A stretch of 51,203 nt of DNA, from positions 1 through 51,203 of the forward strand of contig NZ_MUMI01000039.1 of the NCBI RefSeq assembly GCF_002155975.1, in the 5' to 3' direction. The position numbers and the translations under genes were made by a program. How positions within the stretch are numbered: the first letter of the stretch is position 1; each line of letters starts with the position of its first letter. The DNA comes from Amycolatopsis kentuckyensis. GTDB taxonomy: Bacteria; Actinomycetota; Actinomycetes; Mycobacteriales; Pseudonocardiaceae. Shown here in pieces: positions 25,792 to 33,266 of the stretch. The notes below the pieces were generated by a model, which saw nothing but the letters and a program-made list of their open reading frames with translations, made no database searches and had not been told where the DNA came from.

Positions 25792-26708
25792 GCCGTTCCT
25801 CCTCGTAGGGCGAGCATCGTGCGGGCGTCGGCCGGGGTGGCGATCGGTTTCCCGAGGTCTTCCAGCACCGCCCGGATCTTCCGGACCTGCTGGGCGTTGG
25901 TCTCCGCGAGCCGCCCCTTGCCGATCCACAGGCTGTCCTCCAGGCCGACGCGGACGTGCCCGCCGAGCCACGCGCTGTGCGTGCCGAACCCCAGCTGGTC
26001 GCGCCCGGCGGCGAACGCCGAAAACGCGTAGTCGTCACCGAACAGCTTGTCCGCGATCCGCACCATGTGCTCCAGGTTCGCGTGGTCGGCGCCGATCCCG
26101 CCGAGGACGCCGAACACGCCCTGGATCAGCAGCGGCGGTTTCGCCAGCCCGAGTTCGGCGAAGTACGCCAGCGAGTACAGGTGCCCGATGTCGTAGCACT
26201 CGTACTCGAACCGCGTCCCGGACTCCCCGAGCGTCCGCAGCGTGTGCTCGATCTGGTCGAAGGTGTTCACGAACGGCCTCGAGTACGTGTTGAGCACGTA
26301 CGGTTTCTCCCACTCGTGCTTCCACTCGGTCACCTTGTCGGCGATGCCGGAGTAGACGAAGTTCATCGACCCCATGTTCATCGACGCGAGCTCGGGCCGC
26401 AGCCGGTAGGCGGCCGCGAGCCGTTCGTCCATCGTCATCGAGGACGCACCGCCGGTGGTGATGTTGATGACGGCGTCGGACTCGGCGGTGATCCGCCCGA
26501 CGATCTTCTCGAAGACGCCGGGGTCGGGCGTCGGCCGGCCGTTCGGCTCGCGGGCGTGCAGGTGGACGATCGCCGACCCGGCCTCGATCGCCTCCAGCGC
26601 GGCGTCGGCGACCTCGTCGGCGGACAGGGGCAGGTACGGGCTCTGCGACGGGATGTTCACCGAGCCCGTGATCGCGGTGGTGATGATGACTTTCTCGGCC
26701 GTGCGCAT
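25788..26708 (-). CDS. Beta-keto acid cleavage enzyme (BKACE, DUF849)
   Basis: This is a 306-residue protein. VIITTAITGSVNIPSQSPYLPLSADEVADAALEAIEAGSAIVHLHAREPNGRPTPDP contains the HLHAR zinc-binding His pair of BKACE (the 3-keto-5-aminohexanoate cleavage enzyme family). GGASSMTMDERL and PPLLIQGVFGVLGGIGADHANLEHMV are the other family segments. BKACE enzymes condense a beta-keto acid with acetyl-CoA to give acetoacetate and a new acyl-CoA. The side-chain specificity here is unknown. ATG at 26708 is preceded by AGGAGG. It lies 28 bp after the aldolase gene and overlaps the SDR gene. Confidence 0.92.
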   Translation of the reverse strand: MRTAEKVIITTAITGSVNIPSQSPYLPLSADEVADAALEAIEAGSAIVHLHAREPNGRPTPDPGVFEKIVGRITAESDAVINITTGGASSMTMDERLAAAYRLRPELASMNMGSMNFVYSGIADKVTEWKHEWEKPYVLNTYSRPFVNTFDQIEHTLRTLGESGTRFEYECYDIGHLYSLAYFAELGLAKPPLLIQGVFGVLGGIGADHANLEHMVRIADKLFGDDYAFSAFAAGRDQLGFGTHSAWLGGHVRVGLEDSLWIGKGRLAETNAQQVRKIRAVLEDLGKPIATPADARTMLALRGGTA

Positions 26709-26736
26709 CAATCCTCCTGCGCGGTGCGCGGCAGCG

Positions 26737-27507
26737 TCATGCCGTTGCGTCCCGGAACGCCCGGACCAGGCCGCGAGCGGCTTCGGCCAGCATCGTCGTG
26801 TCGTTGCTGAGCAGGACGAAGTCACAGCCGTCCCGCACCGCCCGCGCGGCCTTGTCCGGAACCCCGCCGAACGCGAGCCCGCACTTCTTCCCGGCGTCGT
26901 GCGCGGCCGCGATCGCCGAGGCGATCAGCTCGAGCACGTCCGGGGACGCGGGCGCCGACCCCATCGACATCGACAGGTCCGCGGCCCCGACGAACACGGC
27001 ATCGACGGTGTCCAGGGCGAGCATTTCCGGCGCTGCCTTGATCGCCTCGACGCTCTCCAGCTGCGGGATGCACAGCACGTCGTCGTTGCCGGTGGCGAGG
27101 TATTCGGCGTTCGGCTTCAACCCCCACGCCCCGGCCCGGCTGGTGCCGCCGGCGCCGCGGACGCCGTGGGGCGGGAACCGGCACGCGCGCCCCACCGCGG
27201 TGGCCTCTTCGACGGTGTCCACGTGCGGCACAAGGATGCCCATCGCTCCGGCGTCGAGGATCTTCTGGATCGCCGACGGCGTCTTGTCCGGCACCCGCAC
27301 GATCGGCGTCAGGCCCAGCGCGGCGGCGGTGTTGATCAGCCGGTACGCCGTGACCAGGTCCAGCGGTGCGTGCTCGAGGTCGACGACGGCGAAGTCGAAC
27401 CCGGCGAACGCCATGATTTCGGCGGGCTCGGTCGAGGCGATCTTCAACCAGGTCCCCACGGGGGTGTGCGAGCGGGTGAACAACCCACCTCCGGTGCGCG
27501 CGCTCAC
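26737..27507 (-). CDS. HpcH/HpaI family aldolase/citrate lyase
   Basis: This is a 256-residue TIM-barrel class II aldolase. VGTWLKIASTEPAEIMAFAGFDFAVVDLEHAPLDL, VRVPDKTPSAIQKILDAGAMGILVPHVDT, and IPQLESVEAIKAAPEMLALDTVDAVFVGAADLSMSMG carry the usual metal-binding Glu and Asp. The family splits 2-keto-3-deoxy or 4-hydroxy-2-oxo acids to pyruvate and an aldehyde. GTG at 27507 overlaps the TGA of the cupin gene (GTGA). It belongs to the coupled catabolic operon and probably makes a C-C cleavage complementary to the BKACE step. Confidence 0.92.
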   Translation of the reverse strand: MSARTGGGLFTRSHTPVGTWLKIASTEPAEIMAFAGFDFAVVDLEHAPLDLVTAYRLINTAAALGLTPIVRVPDKTPSAIQKILDAGAMGILVPHVDTVEEATAVGRACRFPPHGVRGAGGTSRAGAWGLKPNAEYLATGNDDVLCIPQLESVEAIKAAPEMLALDTVDAVFVGAADLSMSMGSAPASPDVLELIASAIAAAHDAGKKCGLAFGGVPDKAARAVRDGCDFVLLSNDTTMLAEAARGLVRAFRDATA

Positions 27508-28367
27508 GGCATCGGGTAATCGTCGGCGTTCAGCACCCAGCCCGGTTTCTCCGAGAAGTCCACCCGCGGCGGGCTGAAGATGTCGATCAGCTGGTTCACG
27601 CCCGGGTCGCTCGCGGCGGACGTGTGCACGGTCGGCGGCGGGATGATCGTGACCGACGGGCTGCCGATCCGGACGTGCTCGTCCTCGCGCCAGGTGGTGC
27701 TGTCGGGCAGCCACGGCGTCCGGATGTGGTGGACGTATTCCCCTTGCACGGCCAGGGAAAGCTGCTCGAAGTCGTCGTGGTGGTGCGGCGAGAGCTTGCG
27801 CGGGTCGCGCGGGCCGTCCTGTGGCGGCAGGAAGTTCACCATGAACGACCGCGTGCGGAAGATCCGGCCGAACCGCTTCGGGTCGTCCGGCACGTCGGAC
27901 AGCGGGTAGACGCGGACGCGCTCTTCGGCGGGCGCCGGCCAGCGCTCCAGCAGCGTGACGCGCGGGTGGTCCTGGGCGTAGGCGGCGGCGTTGGCGACGC
28001 GATCCCGCCACGCGGGTTCGGTGGCTTCGACCAGCCGGACCAGCGGGCCGTCGCCGTGCACGCCGATCCGCGACGCACCGGGCGGGACGACGACGAGCCC
28101 CGGCGAGTCCACTTTGGTGGCTCCGTCGGCGGTGAGCACGGTGAACGCGGGGGAGGCGTCGGTGACGACGATCGCCAGCTCGCCCTCGAGGGTGCCGTTG
28201 TCGAGGTCGTCGCCGTCACGGGCGTCGGTGTGGATCAGGATGACGTTCTGCGCCCGCACGACCGGGGTTTCCCACAGGTCGAGGTACTGCGCGGCCGCGA
28301 TCGCGGCGCCGCTGTCGGGCCGGGCCGCGGTGGCCAGGCCCGAGCGGGGATCGTCCTTTTCGTACAC
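27504..28367 (-). CDS. Cupin-domain protein of the catabolic operon
   Basis: This is a 287-residue protein. The second half carries a cupin-type metal site SPHHHDDFEQLSLAVQGEY and a later PPPTVHTS His. The N-terminal half (QNVILIHTDARDGDDLDNGTLEGELAIVVTDAS) appears to be a second, degenerate barrel, so this may be a bicupin. Cupins in catabolic operons act as dioxygenases, isomerases or decarboxylases; which one cannot be read. It starts at 28367, 12 bp after the upstream hydrolase stop, and overlaps the aldolase gene. Confidence 0.8.
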   Translation of the reverse strand: MYEKDDPRSGLATAARPDSGAAIAAAQYLDLWETPVVRAQNVILIHTDARDGDDLDNGTLEGELAIVVTDASPAFTVLTADGATKVDSPGLVVVPPGASRIGVHGDGPLVRLVEATEPAWRDRVANAAAYAQDHPRVTLLERWPAPAEERVRVYPLSDVPDDPKRFGRIFRTRSFMVNFLPPQDGPRDPRKLSPHHHDDFEQLSLAVQGEYVHHIRTPWLPDSTTWREDEHVRIGSPSVTIIPPPTVHTSAASDPGVNQLIDIFSPPRVDFSEKPGWVLNADDYPMP

Positions 28368-28379
28368 GAGCGGGTCCTT

Positions 28380-29270
28380 TCAGGCGTCGAGGTTCAACAG
28401 GTACGTCGGGTTGTCGCGGACCATCCGCCGCAGGTCCTTCTCCGGCAGGCCGAGGTCGAGCAGCGCTTCGCCCACCCGCAGCCACGCGTCGACCGGCTTC
28501 GGGTTGGCCTTCTGGCCGAAGTCCGACGCCAGCACGGTGTGCTCCGGCCCGAGCGCCTCGATCCAGGTCAGCAGGTTCTTCGGATCCCACTTCTGCGTAC
28601 CCTCGGGGTCGTACATGCCGACCTCGTGCTCGACGAACGCGCCGAGGGCGATCAGCTCGCGGCACAGCGCCGGGTCGGCGCCGATCACGAAGTCGGGGTG
28701 GCTGACGACCATCCGCTTCATCCCGCGTTCGTGGGCCTCCTGGAACAGCGTCTTGATGTACTCGGGGTACATGTGGCCGCCGTTGAGCACGGCCTGCTGC
28801 TCCTCGATCTCGTCGAGGATCTCGAGCGCCTCGGGCTTGAGCGCGCCCGCGTCGTCGACGATGTCGATGCGCTCCAGCGTCAGCGGGACGGTGGTGGTCG
28901 GGAAGGCGCCGTCCTCGGGGTGGCAGTCGAGGTGCCGGCCGGAGGAGATGGTCGGGAACCAGACGACCTTGCCGCCCATCCGCAGGGTCATCCGCACGGC
29001 GTGCACGTTGAGGCCGCCGACCGTGCTGTTCAGCGCGATGCCGCCGAAGGCCTGCGCTTCGACGCCGGCCAACCGGTCCTTCATCGCGAGGATGTCCATC
29101 TGAGTGTTGTGGTGGTGGGACTTCGCGACCATGGCGCGCATCCCGATGCGCGCGCCGTCCTGCGCGGCCTCGACGTGGTCGAAGCGCCGGGGGAACGGGC
29201 TGGGGCCGGAGTGGACGTGCATGTCGACCAGGCCGTCCAGGACGGCGGCGATGGCGGGGCGCGGGCTCAT
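28380..29270 (-). CDS. Amidohydrolase-like metal hydrolase (DUF6282 family)
   Basis: This is a 296-residue protein with DMHVHSGPSP near residue 16 (HxH metal-binding strand), KSHHHNT near 50 and VVSHPDFVIGADP near 190. This is the amidohydrolase-superfamily TIM-barrel pattern and fits the DUF6282 group. ATG at 29270 (MSPRPAIAAVLDG) was chosen because GAAAGG precedes it at good spacing. Two upstream in-frame ATGs lack an RBS and would overlap promoter sequence. It is the first gene of the operon. The likely job is ring opening or hydrolysis of the imported substrate. A TATAGT -10-like element lies near 29310 on this strand. Confidence 0.82.
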   Translation of the reverse strand: MSPRPAIAAVLDGLVDMHVHSGPSPFPRRFDHVEAAQDGARIGMRAMVAKSHHHNTQMDILAMKDRLAGVEAQAFGGIALNSTVGGLNVHAVRMTLRMGGKVVWFPTISSGRHLDCHPEDGAFPTTTVPLTLERIDIVDDAGALKPEALEILDEIEEQQAVLNGGHMYPEYIKTLFQEAHERGMKRMVVSHPDFVIGADPALCRELIALGAFVEHEVGMYDPEGTQKWDPKNLLTWIEALGPEHTVLASDFGQKANPKPVDAWLRVGEALLDLGLPEKDLRRMVRDNPTYLLNLDA

Positions 29271-29376
29271 GAACGGCCTTTCGGTTCGCATTTTGAAGTC
29301 CAAGTTCACTATAAGACCGCCTGTCAACCCTGTGACCGCTCTTGTGTAACCGAGAACGCGTATTTAGAGTGTCTGC

Positions 29377-29393
29377 TGTTCACTTCGTGAACA
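29377..29393. promoter_or_regulatory. IclR-regulon operator, copy 1 (before MFS gene)
   Basis: TGTTCACTTCGTGAACA has 7-bp perfect inverted arms around TTC. It lies 28 bp before the MFS start, in the spacer shared with the divergent operon. An 18-bp stretch containing it (29375-29392) recurs exactly in front of the IclR gene at 31625-31642, which identifies it as that regulator's site. A further half-site GTTCAC is at 29304-29309, close to the operon promoter. Confidence 0.85.
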
Positions 29394-29420
29394 TCGAGTT
29401 CGGAGCAAGGGAGGACGCTG

Positions 29421-30782
29421 ATGTCCACACCGCCCAGCGCCGCGGAGGCAGCCGCCCGTCCCGGCGTCCCGCACGGCCCGGACATGTCCAAGGTGCGTGC
29501 CGCGGTCCGCGGCGGGACGCTCGCCTACTTCGTCGACCAGTTCGACATCTACCTGCCGATCGTCGTGCTGGCGCCGGCGACGGCGTACTTCCAGGCGGCG
29601 AACCTCAGCGCGAGCACGACCGCGGTACTCGCCTCCCTGGTGTTCGCCTCGACGCTGATCGGCCGCCCGCTCGGCGCGATCATCTTCGGCCACTTCGCCG
29701 ACACCGTCGGGCGCAAGCGCTCCACACTGGTCGCCGTCGGCGGCTTCGGCACCATCACGCTGCTGACCGCGTGCCTGCCCGGGCACGAGACGATCGGCAT
29801 GTGGTCGGTCGGCACCCTGATCGCGCTGCGGTTCGTCGACGGGATCTTCCTCGGCGGCGAGTACACGACCGCGGTGCCGCTGGCGATGGAATGGAGCCCG
29901 AAGCACAAACGGGGGCTCTACGCCTCGATCATCACCTCGACCTCGCCCGCCGCATACGCGGTCATCGCCGCGATCACCCTGCTGATGCTGCAGCTGCTGC
30001 CCTCCGCCGGGCTGCACAGCGCCTACGTGCAGTGGGGCTGGCGGATCCCGTTCGTCGTCGGCGCGCTGCTGGCGGCGGTGCTGTTCCGCTACTACCTCAA
30101 GCAGGTCCACGAGCCCCCGGCCCAGCTGACCGGCGAGAAGCACAAGCTGCCGATCGTCCGGCTGGTCAAGAAGTACCCGCGGGCGCTGGGCCAGGTGTTC
30201 GTGCTGATGACCGGCACGTGGCTGGCGACCAACATGGAAGCCGCCGTGACCCCCGCCCAGCTGAAGGCGCACCTGGACCTCTCGAGCAAAGAGGTTACGA
30301 TGACGATGCTCGTCATCAACGCGGCCGCCGCGCTGTCCTACCCGGTCTTCGGCGTGCTGTCACAGCGCATCGGACGGCGGCGGTTCTACATCGGCTACGG
30401 CCTCTCGATGGTCGTGATCGGCGCGGGCTCCTACACGCTCCTGATGGCTTCGAACGGCGGCGTCGGTGCGGCGCTCGGCTTCGGTGTGCTGATCGGCGTG
30501 TTCACCGTCGGCACGTTCGGCCCGATCGCGGCGTACCTGACCGAGCGGTTCCCGGCGAGCATCCGCTCCACCGGCTACGGCGTCGGCTACAGCCTCGCCC
30601 TGATCGCGCCCGCCTTCTACCAGTTCTACCTGCAGCGGTTCGACGGCGTCATGCCGGCGCACCTGGCGCCGGCGGTCCTGATCGTCCTGGCCGGGCTGTT
30701 GGTGAGCCTCGGCGGGTTCCTCGGCCCGGAGACCAAGGACGTCGACATGGCCGACGACAGCACCATCCCCGCCCTGTCCTGA
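29421..30782 (+). CDS. MFS transporter (metabolite:H+ symporter type)
   Basis: This is a 453-residue membrane protein with about 12 hydrophobic segments. The MFS loop signature GHFADTVGRKR lies near residue 95 after DQFDIYLPIVVLAP in TM1. RFVDGIFLGGEYTTAVPLAMEWSPKHKRG matches the sugar/MHS-type loop pattern. ATG at 29421 follows GGGAGGA. It is divergent from the hydrolase-cupin-aldolase-BKACE-SDR operon and carries the IclR-type palindrome in its promoter, so it probably imports the substrate of that pathway. Likely an aromatic or organic acid. Confidence 0.92.
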   Translation: MSTPPSAAEAAARPGVPHGPDMSKVRAAVRGGTLAYFVDQFDIYLPIVVLAPATAYFQAANLSASTTAVLASLVFASTLIGRPLGAIIFGHFADTVGRKRSTLVAVGGFGTITLLTACLPGHETIGMWSVGTLIALRFVDGIFLGGEYTTAVPLAMEWSPKHKRGLYASIITSTSPAAYAVIAAITLLMLQLLPSAGLHSAYVQWGWRIPFVVGALLAAVLFRYYLKQVHEPPAQLTGEKHKLPIVRLVKKYPRALGQVFVLMTGTWLATNMEAAVTPAQLKAHLDLSSKEVTMTMLVINAAAALSYPVFGVLSQRIGRRRFYIGYGLSMVVIGAGSYTLLMASNGGVGAALGFGVLIGVFTVGTFGPIAAYLTERFPASIRSTGYGVGYSLALIAPAFYQFYLQRFDGVMPAHLAPAVLIVLAGLLVSLGGFLGPETKDVDMADDSTIPALS

Positions 30783-30805
30783 ATGGACCGGAGAGGCCGG
30801 CTGCC

Positions 30806-31597
30806 CTACACCGCCCGCTGGAGGTCGTCGGGCCGGTAGTGGCCGCCGAGCTCCTGGGTGAGCTCCCGCGCGGTGTCGACCACGACCCGCAGCTCGGGCG
30901 TGTCGTCGCCCATCGACAGGGTGTTGTCCGGGCCGACGATCGCGATCGTCGCGCAGATGCCGTACTCGTCGAACACCGGCGCCGCCACCGCGACGATGCC
31001 GGGCGTGCTCATCGCGGAGCAGTGGCCGACTTCGCGCACCCGGTCGACGTCCGCGCGCAGCTCGTCACGCGCGGTGCCGGAGAGGTTGCCGATCAGCCGT
31101 TCCATCGACAGCTGGTCGGCGTGGTAGGCGAGGAACACCTTGCTCTGCGCGGTGTCCAGCGGCAGGTGGCTGCCGACGCGCACGGACACGATGACGATCG
31201 TCGACGGGTTCTCCTCCACCCGCGAGACCACCGGTCCGGTGAGCCCCCACAGGCTCAGCACGACGCTGGTCTGCGTGGCGCGTGAGAGCGCCTGCATGTG
31301 CCGCGGCGCCAGGTTGACCACGCGGCGGTGCCCGATGGCGAACGCGCCGAGCTGCAGCAGCAGCGCACCGGGCAGGTAGCCGCCGTCGGCGCTGCGTTCC
31401 AGGAGCCCGGCCGCGACGAGTGACGTGCAGTACCGGTAGGCGGTGGTGCGGTTGAGCCCGAGCCGCTCGGCGACCTCGCCGGCCGTCACCTCGGGGGTGG
31501 CCGGTTCGAACAGCGACAGGATCTGGCTGACCCGGCTCACCGCCTGGATGTCGGCCTGGTCCGCGCGGGCGTCCGGGGACCGCGTCGGTTTGGTCAC
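30806..31597 (-). CDS. IclR family transcriptional regulator of the catabolic regulon
   Basis: This is a 263-residue protein. The N-terminal winged HTH (VSRVSQILSLFEPATPEVTAGEVAERLGLNRTTAYRYCTSLVAAGLLER) and the IclR effector domain (ALSRATQTSVVLSLWG... GICATIAIVGP) are clear. GTG at 31597 is favoured because GGAGG lies 6-7 bp before it. A GTG at 31633 would lie inside the operator. The gene is convergent with the MFS gene. An identical operator copy lies in its own promoter and in that of the MFS gene, implying autoregulation and control of the whole locus. Confidence 0.92.
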   Translation of the reverse strand: MTKPTRSPDARADQADIQAVSRVSQILSLFEPATPEVTAGEVAERLGLNRTTAYRYCTSLVAAGLLERSADGGYLPGALLLQLGAFAIGHRRVVNLAPRHMQALSRATQTSVVLSLWGLTGPVVSRVEENPSTIVIVSVRVGSHLPLDTAQSKVFLAYHADQLSMERLIGNLSGTARDELRADVDRVREVGHCSAMSTPGIVAVAAPVFDEYGICATIAIVGPDNTLSMGDDTPELRVVVDTARELTQELGGHYRPDDLQRAV

Positions 31598-31624
31598 GGG
31601 GGCCTCCGCCGGAAGTCTGGTACA

Positions 31625-31642
31625 GCTGTTCACTTCGTGAAC
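31625..31642. promoter_or_regulatory. IclR-regulon operator, copy 2 (before iclR-type gene)
   Basis: GCTGTTCACTTCGTGAAC is an 18-bp exact copy of the sequence at 29375-29392. The palindrome GTTCAC-TTC-GTGAAC sits 31 bp before the GTG start of the IclR gene, consistent with autoregulation. Confidence 0.85.
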
Positions 31643-31740
31643 GCGGACCTCAGGCTACCGGACCGGCCGCAGCGCTCCATGAGATCGGCTGGCCTGCGTC
31701 GCCGGCTTCGCGGCTGTGCCACCCGACGTGACACCGCGAC

Positions 31741-31824
31741 CGGGCTCGTGTCGACCCTCCCATCACGCGTGATGACCCTTCAATCACGTGTGTCGGCGCT
31801 CTGATCACGGCCGCTTCGCGCTTT
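31741..31824. repeat. Short degenerate 21-bp tandem repeat
   Basis: ATCACG recurs at 31762, 31783 and 31804, exactly 21 bp apart. The preceding unit ends GTGTCGACCCTCCC and the next GATGACCCTTCA. On the minus strand the pattern reads roughly GTGATTGAAGGGTCATCACGC, then GTGATGGGAGGGTCGACACG. The first unit includes the perfect palindrome ATCACGCGTGAT (31762-31773). It sits in a gene-free 399-bp spacer. It could be a dispersed intergenic repeat family or a multi-copy binding site. Confidence 0.55.
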
Positions 31825-31996
31825 TCCCGAGTCCGGCGTGCCGGCGTCGCTCGAGTTCACCGGGCGAGCAGCTCGAGCGACCGGGGCCGGGGCTCGGGCG
31901 CCAGGAACACGAGTCGTTCGCTGTCGTCCGGGCCCGGTGGCGCACGGCGTAAATGTGCTCCGCGTCCGGCCGCACGCAGCCGGCGGTCCTTGCTGA

Positions 31997-33082
31997 TCAG
32001 GCTGTTCGCGCGGCGGGGCCTGCCTGGTCGTGGAGGAGCCGCTCGGCGCGCAAGGCGATGCGCAGGTTGAGCCGTTCGTGGGGGTTGTCGAGGCGGGTGC
32101 CGAAGAGGGTGCGGAGGCGGTGGAGGCGGTTGCGCGCGGTTTGCGGGTGGATGCCGAGCCGGGCCGCGATTTCGGGGGCGCCGCCGCGGGCGTCGAGGAC
32201 CGCGTGGAGGGTTTCGGCGAGCGTGCGGCGTCGGTTTTCGGGTAGTGCGGACAGGGGTTTGAGGCTGTGTGCGGCGAGGGCGCCGGTCAGCAGCTCGTCG
32301 GCGGTCAGCCAGTGGGTGATGAGGTGGTCGGGCCAGCGGAGGAGGCCGTCCGGGGGGAGGATGCCGCGGCTGCGCAGCTGCCACGTCCGTCGCGCCCAGC
32401 GCAGGGACGTGGCCGCTTCGGTCGTCGGGACGGCTGGGCCGGTGGCGGCGGGACCGTGGCCCAGGTGCGGGGCGAGGTCGGCGTCGGCCGGGAGCAGCAG
32501 GTAGGGCTGTTCGGCGGTGAGGTCGGCGAGGATTCCGTCGTCGAACGGTGTGATGCGTGCGCCGGCTGCCATGACGACGGCTACGACGCGCTCGGGTGGG
32601 CTCCACTTGGCGCGGGTGGCCAGGTCGGTCCACGGCCGGCCGGCCAGCAGTTCGCGCAGCAGGTCACGGCGCAGGTCGGCGGCGGATGGCGTGCGTGCGG
32701 CCCGGGCGGCTGCGGCGGACAGGCGGATGAGGATGTCGACGCAGTGGAGCAGGGCTTCCACCCCGGTGGCGACGACACCCGCGTGCGCCCGGCGCCCGAG
32801 CTCGGCCATGATCGGGAGCGCGCACCGGCCGCCGGCCTGGTAGGCGCGGGAAAGCCGGTCGAAGTCGCTACCCGCCGCGGCGCCGGCACGGCGGAAGGCG
32901 TCCGCGCCCGCGTCGATCCCGATCACGGCCGGCCGGGCGCCGCCGAGCAGCGCGGCCACGAACTCCGTGGCGCTCGCGTCGAACAGCGCGGCGTGCTCGG
33001 GGACGGCGTGCCGGATACCGGCGACGACCGTGCGCGCGATTGCTGCCTCGGCGCCATCGGGCAAGGACGGGGGGATGGTCAT
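31997..33082 (-). CDS. PucR-type helix-turn-helix transcriptional regulator
   Basis: This is a 361-residue protein. The C-terminal HTH_30 of the PucR family is seen at about 285-345: RRRTLAETLHAVLDARGGAPEIAARLGIHPQTARNRLHRLRTLFGTRLDNPHERLNLRIALRAERLL. The N-terminal part is helical (RALSRAYQAGG-like segment) and the middle resembles the GGDEF-like domain of PucR/CdaR proteins (RVVAVVMAAGARITPFDDGILADL). ATG at 33082 follows GGAGG. It is divergent from the LuxR-family ATPase regulator with 184 bp between them. Target and effector unknown. Confidence 0.88.
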   Translation of the reverse strand: MTIPPSLPDGAEAAIARTVVAGIRHAVPEHAALFDASATEFVAALLGGARPAVIGIDAGADAFRRAGAAAGSDFDRLSRAYQAGGRCALPIMAELGRRAHAGVVATGVEALLHCVDILIRLSAAAARAARTPSAADLRRDLLRELLAGRPWTDLATRAKWSPPERVVAVVMAAGARITPFDDGILADLTAEQPYLLLPADADLAPHLGHGPAATGPAVPTTEAATSLRWARRTWQLRSRGILPPDGLLRWPDHLITHWLTADELLTGALAAHSLKPLSALPENRRRTLAETLHAVLDARGGAPEIAARLGIHPQTARNRLHRLRTLFGTRLDNPHERLNLRIALRAERLLHDQAGPAARTA

Positions 33083-33266
33083 CGTCGACCTCCGGTGCGG
33101 GCGGGCGTCGCTGGAGCGCCGAGTGTGGACCGGGTGCGCCGCCGGCCGCGTCGATGAAAAGACGTATTCGTCCTACGTACGGTCAGGGCCTGATCGGCGC
33201 AACGGGCATTGGGCCAGATGGACACGGGAGCCGGGACCGATCAGGATGGGGCCGGAGGCAGGGCGG

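Noticed and set aside
29364..30272. 302-codon minus-strand frame
   Set aside because: Antisense to the MFS transporter, which has clear transmembrane and loop motifs; the frame is His/Arg/Gln-rich.
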